Positions 63,529-64,000 of a stretch of 64,000 nucleotides of DNA are shown here, in pieces. How positions within the stretch are numbered: position 1 is the first letter of the stretch; each line of letters begins with the position of its first letter. Location of the stretch: positions 1-64,000 of the forward strand of contig SCRO01000025.1 in the NCBI GenBank assembly GCA_004298505.1, written 5' to 3'. Position numbers and translations under genes: made by a program. Source of the stretch: Rhodanobacter sp. Lineage in GTDB: Bacteria; Pseudomonadota; Gammaproteobacteria; Xanthomonadales; Rhodanobacteraceae. The notes below the pieces were generated by a model. It searched no databases and was not told the origin of the DNA. It saw nothing but the letters and a program-made list of their open reading frames with translations.

Positions 63529-64000
63529 CTACTGTTTTTTCGGTGAGGGATCGCCGAAGTAGCGCAGGAAGGGCGAATCCGGCGTGAGCACCAGCACGCC
63601 CCTGCCATCTTCCATCGATGCCCGATACGCGGCCAGGCTGCGATAAAAGGCATAAAACTCCGGGTCCTGGCTGTAGGCGTGCGCATAGACCTCCGCGGCC
63701 TGCGCATCGCCCTCGCCTTCCACCTTGGCGGCATCACGGTTGGCATCGGCCTTCAATACCTGTGCCTGACGATCGGCGTCGGCCTTGATCTTGGCGGCCG
63801 ACTCCTGGCCGGTGTAACGCAATTCGTTGGCCAGTTGCAGGCGCTCGGCGCGCATCCGCTTGTATACCGATTCGCTGACCTCGTTGGGCAGGTCGATACG
63901 CTTGATGCGCACGTCGACCACGGCGATGCCCAGGTTCTTTCGCGTCGACGCGTCGGTTTGCGCGCGTACCCGCTCGGTGATGTCCTTGCGCCCGCCCGAG
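63529..64000 (-). CDS. hflC: HflC, modulator of FtsH protease (5' end outside window)
   Basis: This C-terminal part (about 156 residues) of the SPFH/stomatin protein HflC includes GIAVVDVRIKRIDLPNEVSE, VYKRMRAERLQLANELR, and the Ala/Glu/Lys-rich helix AAKIKADADRQAQVLKADAN. It ends SPFLRYFGDPSPKKQ. HflC with HflK forms a membrane complex around FtsH. The N-terminal membrane anchor lies beyond base 64000. Confidence 0.93.
   Translation of the reverse strand, partial: SGGRKDITERVRAQTDASTRKNLGIAVVDVRIKRIDLPNEVSESVYKRMRAERLQLANELRYTGQESAAKIKADADRQAQVLKADANRDAAKVEGEGDAQAAEVYAHAYSQDPEFYAFYRSLAAYRASMEDGRGVLVLTPDSPFLRYFGDPSPKKQ

Overview
The window is high-GC chromosomal DNA, probably from a gammaproteobacterium of the Xanthomonadaceae/Rhodanobacteraceae group (Rhodanobacter- or Dyella-like). 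This is inferred from gene order (fur/bamE divergent, hrcA-grpE-dnaK-dnaJ, dapB-carA-carB-greA, cmk-rpsA-ihfB-lapA-lapB), from protein character, and from a dispersed intergenic repeat of a kind I associate with this group. No 16S rRNA gene is present, so the genus is not certain.

Layout. (1) 1-16.2 kb, core backbone: a LysR tail, typA, cbpA-like DnaJ, Hsp20, RNase T, rlmB-rnr, tRNA-Leu(CAG), a tandem glycine riboswitch ahead of gcvP, an unusual SDR protein, alkylation-repair genes ogt and alkB, and an MBL-fold hydrolase. (2) 16.2-31.9 kb, accessory island bounded by two inverted copies of a dispersed repeat. It holds remnants (a DUF411-like fragment), a cluster of c-type cytochromes with a Cyc2-like fused cytochrome-porin frameshifted at a G10 tract, a degraded second porin copy, an IS3-family element, and two nested tyrosine-recombinase elements. 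(3) 32-64 kb, core backbone: csaA, an amine oxidase-like gene, galU with surface-polysaccharide genes, lapAB-ihfB-rpsA-cmk, ACBP and fadH, a LysR regulator, ykgO, greA-carB-carA, dapB, the hrcA heat-shock cluster, recN, fur/bamE, rnfH-ratA, smpB, purA and hflC.

Main discovery. Bases 24466-31440 are a recombinase-in-trio (RIT) transposon: three overlapping tyrosine-recombinase genes between 43-bp inverted repeats (40/43 identical). A second, different RIT element (25811-29267, perfect 43-bp inverted repeats) has inserted into its middle gene, exactly after the codons for the catalytic His-x-Leu-Arg-His motif. Both elements share the same end design: a short direct repeat at the outer borders (GGCCG or ATGCCGC), a perfect palindrome with 15-bp arms at the ritC end only, then the 43-bp repeat. 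Removing 25811-29260 restores a 324-residue recombinase reading frame and leaves an outer element of about 3520 bp, close to the 3450 bp of the inner one.

Other points. The cytochrome cluster resembles an outer-membrane electron-transfer module (Cyc2-like porin plus c4-type dihaem cytochromes). Candidate sigma-32 promoters precede hsp20, hrcA and dnaK, yet no CIRCE operator is visible near hrcA. A long imperfect hairpin between fadH and its neighbouring LysR gene, and a multi-hairpin terminator-ended segment between recN and fur, are unexplained.
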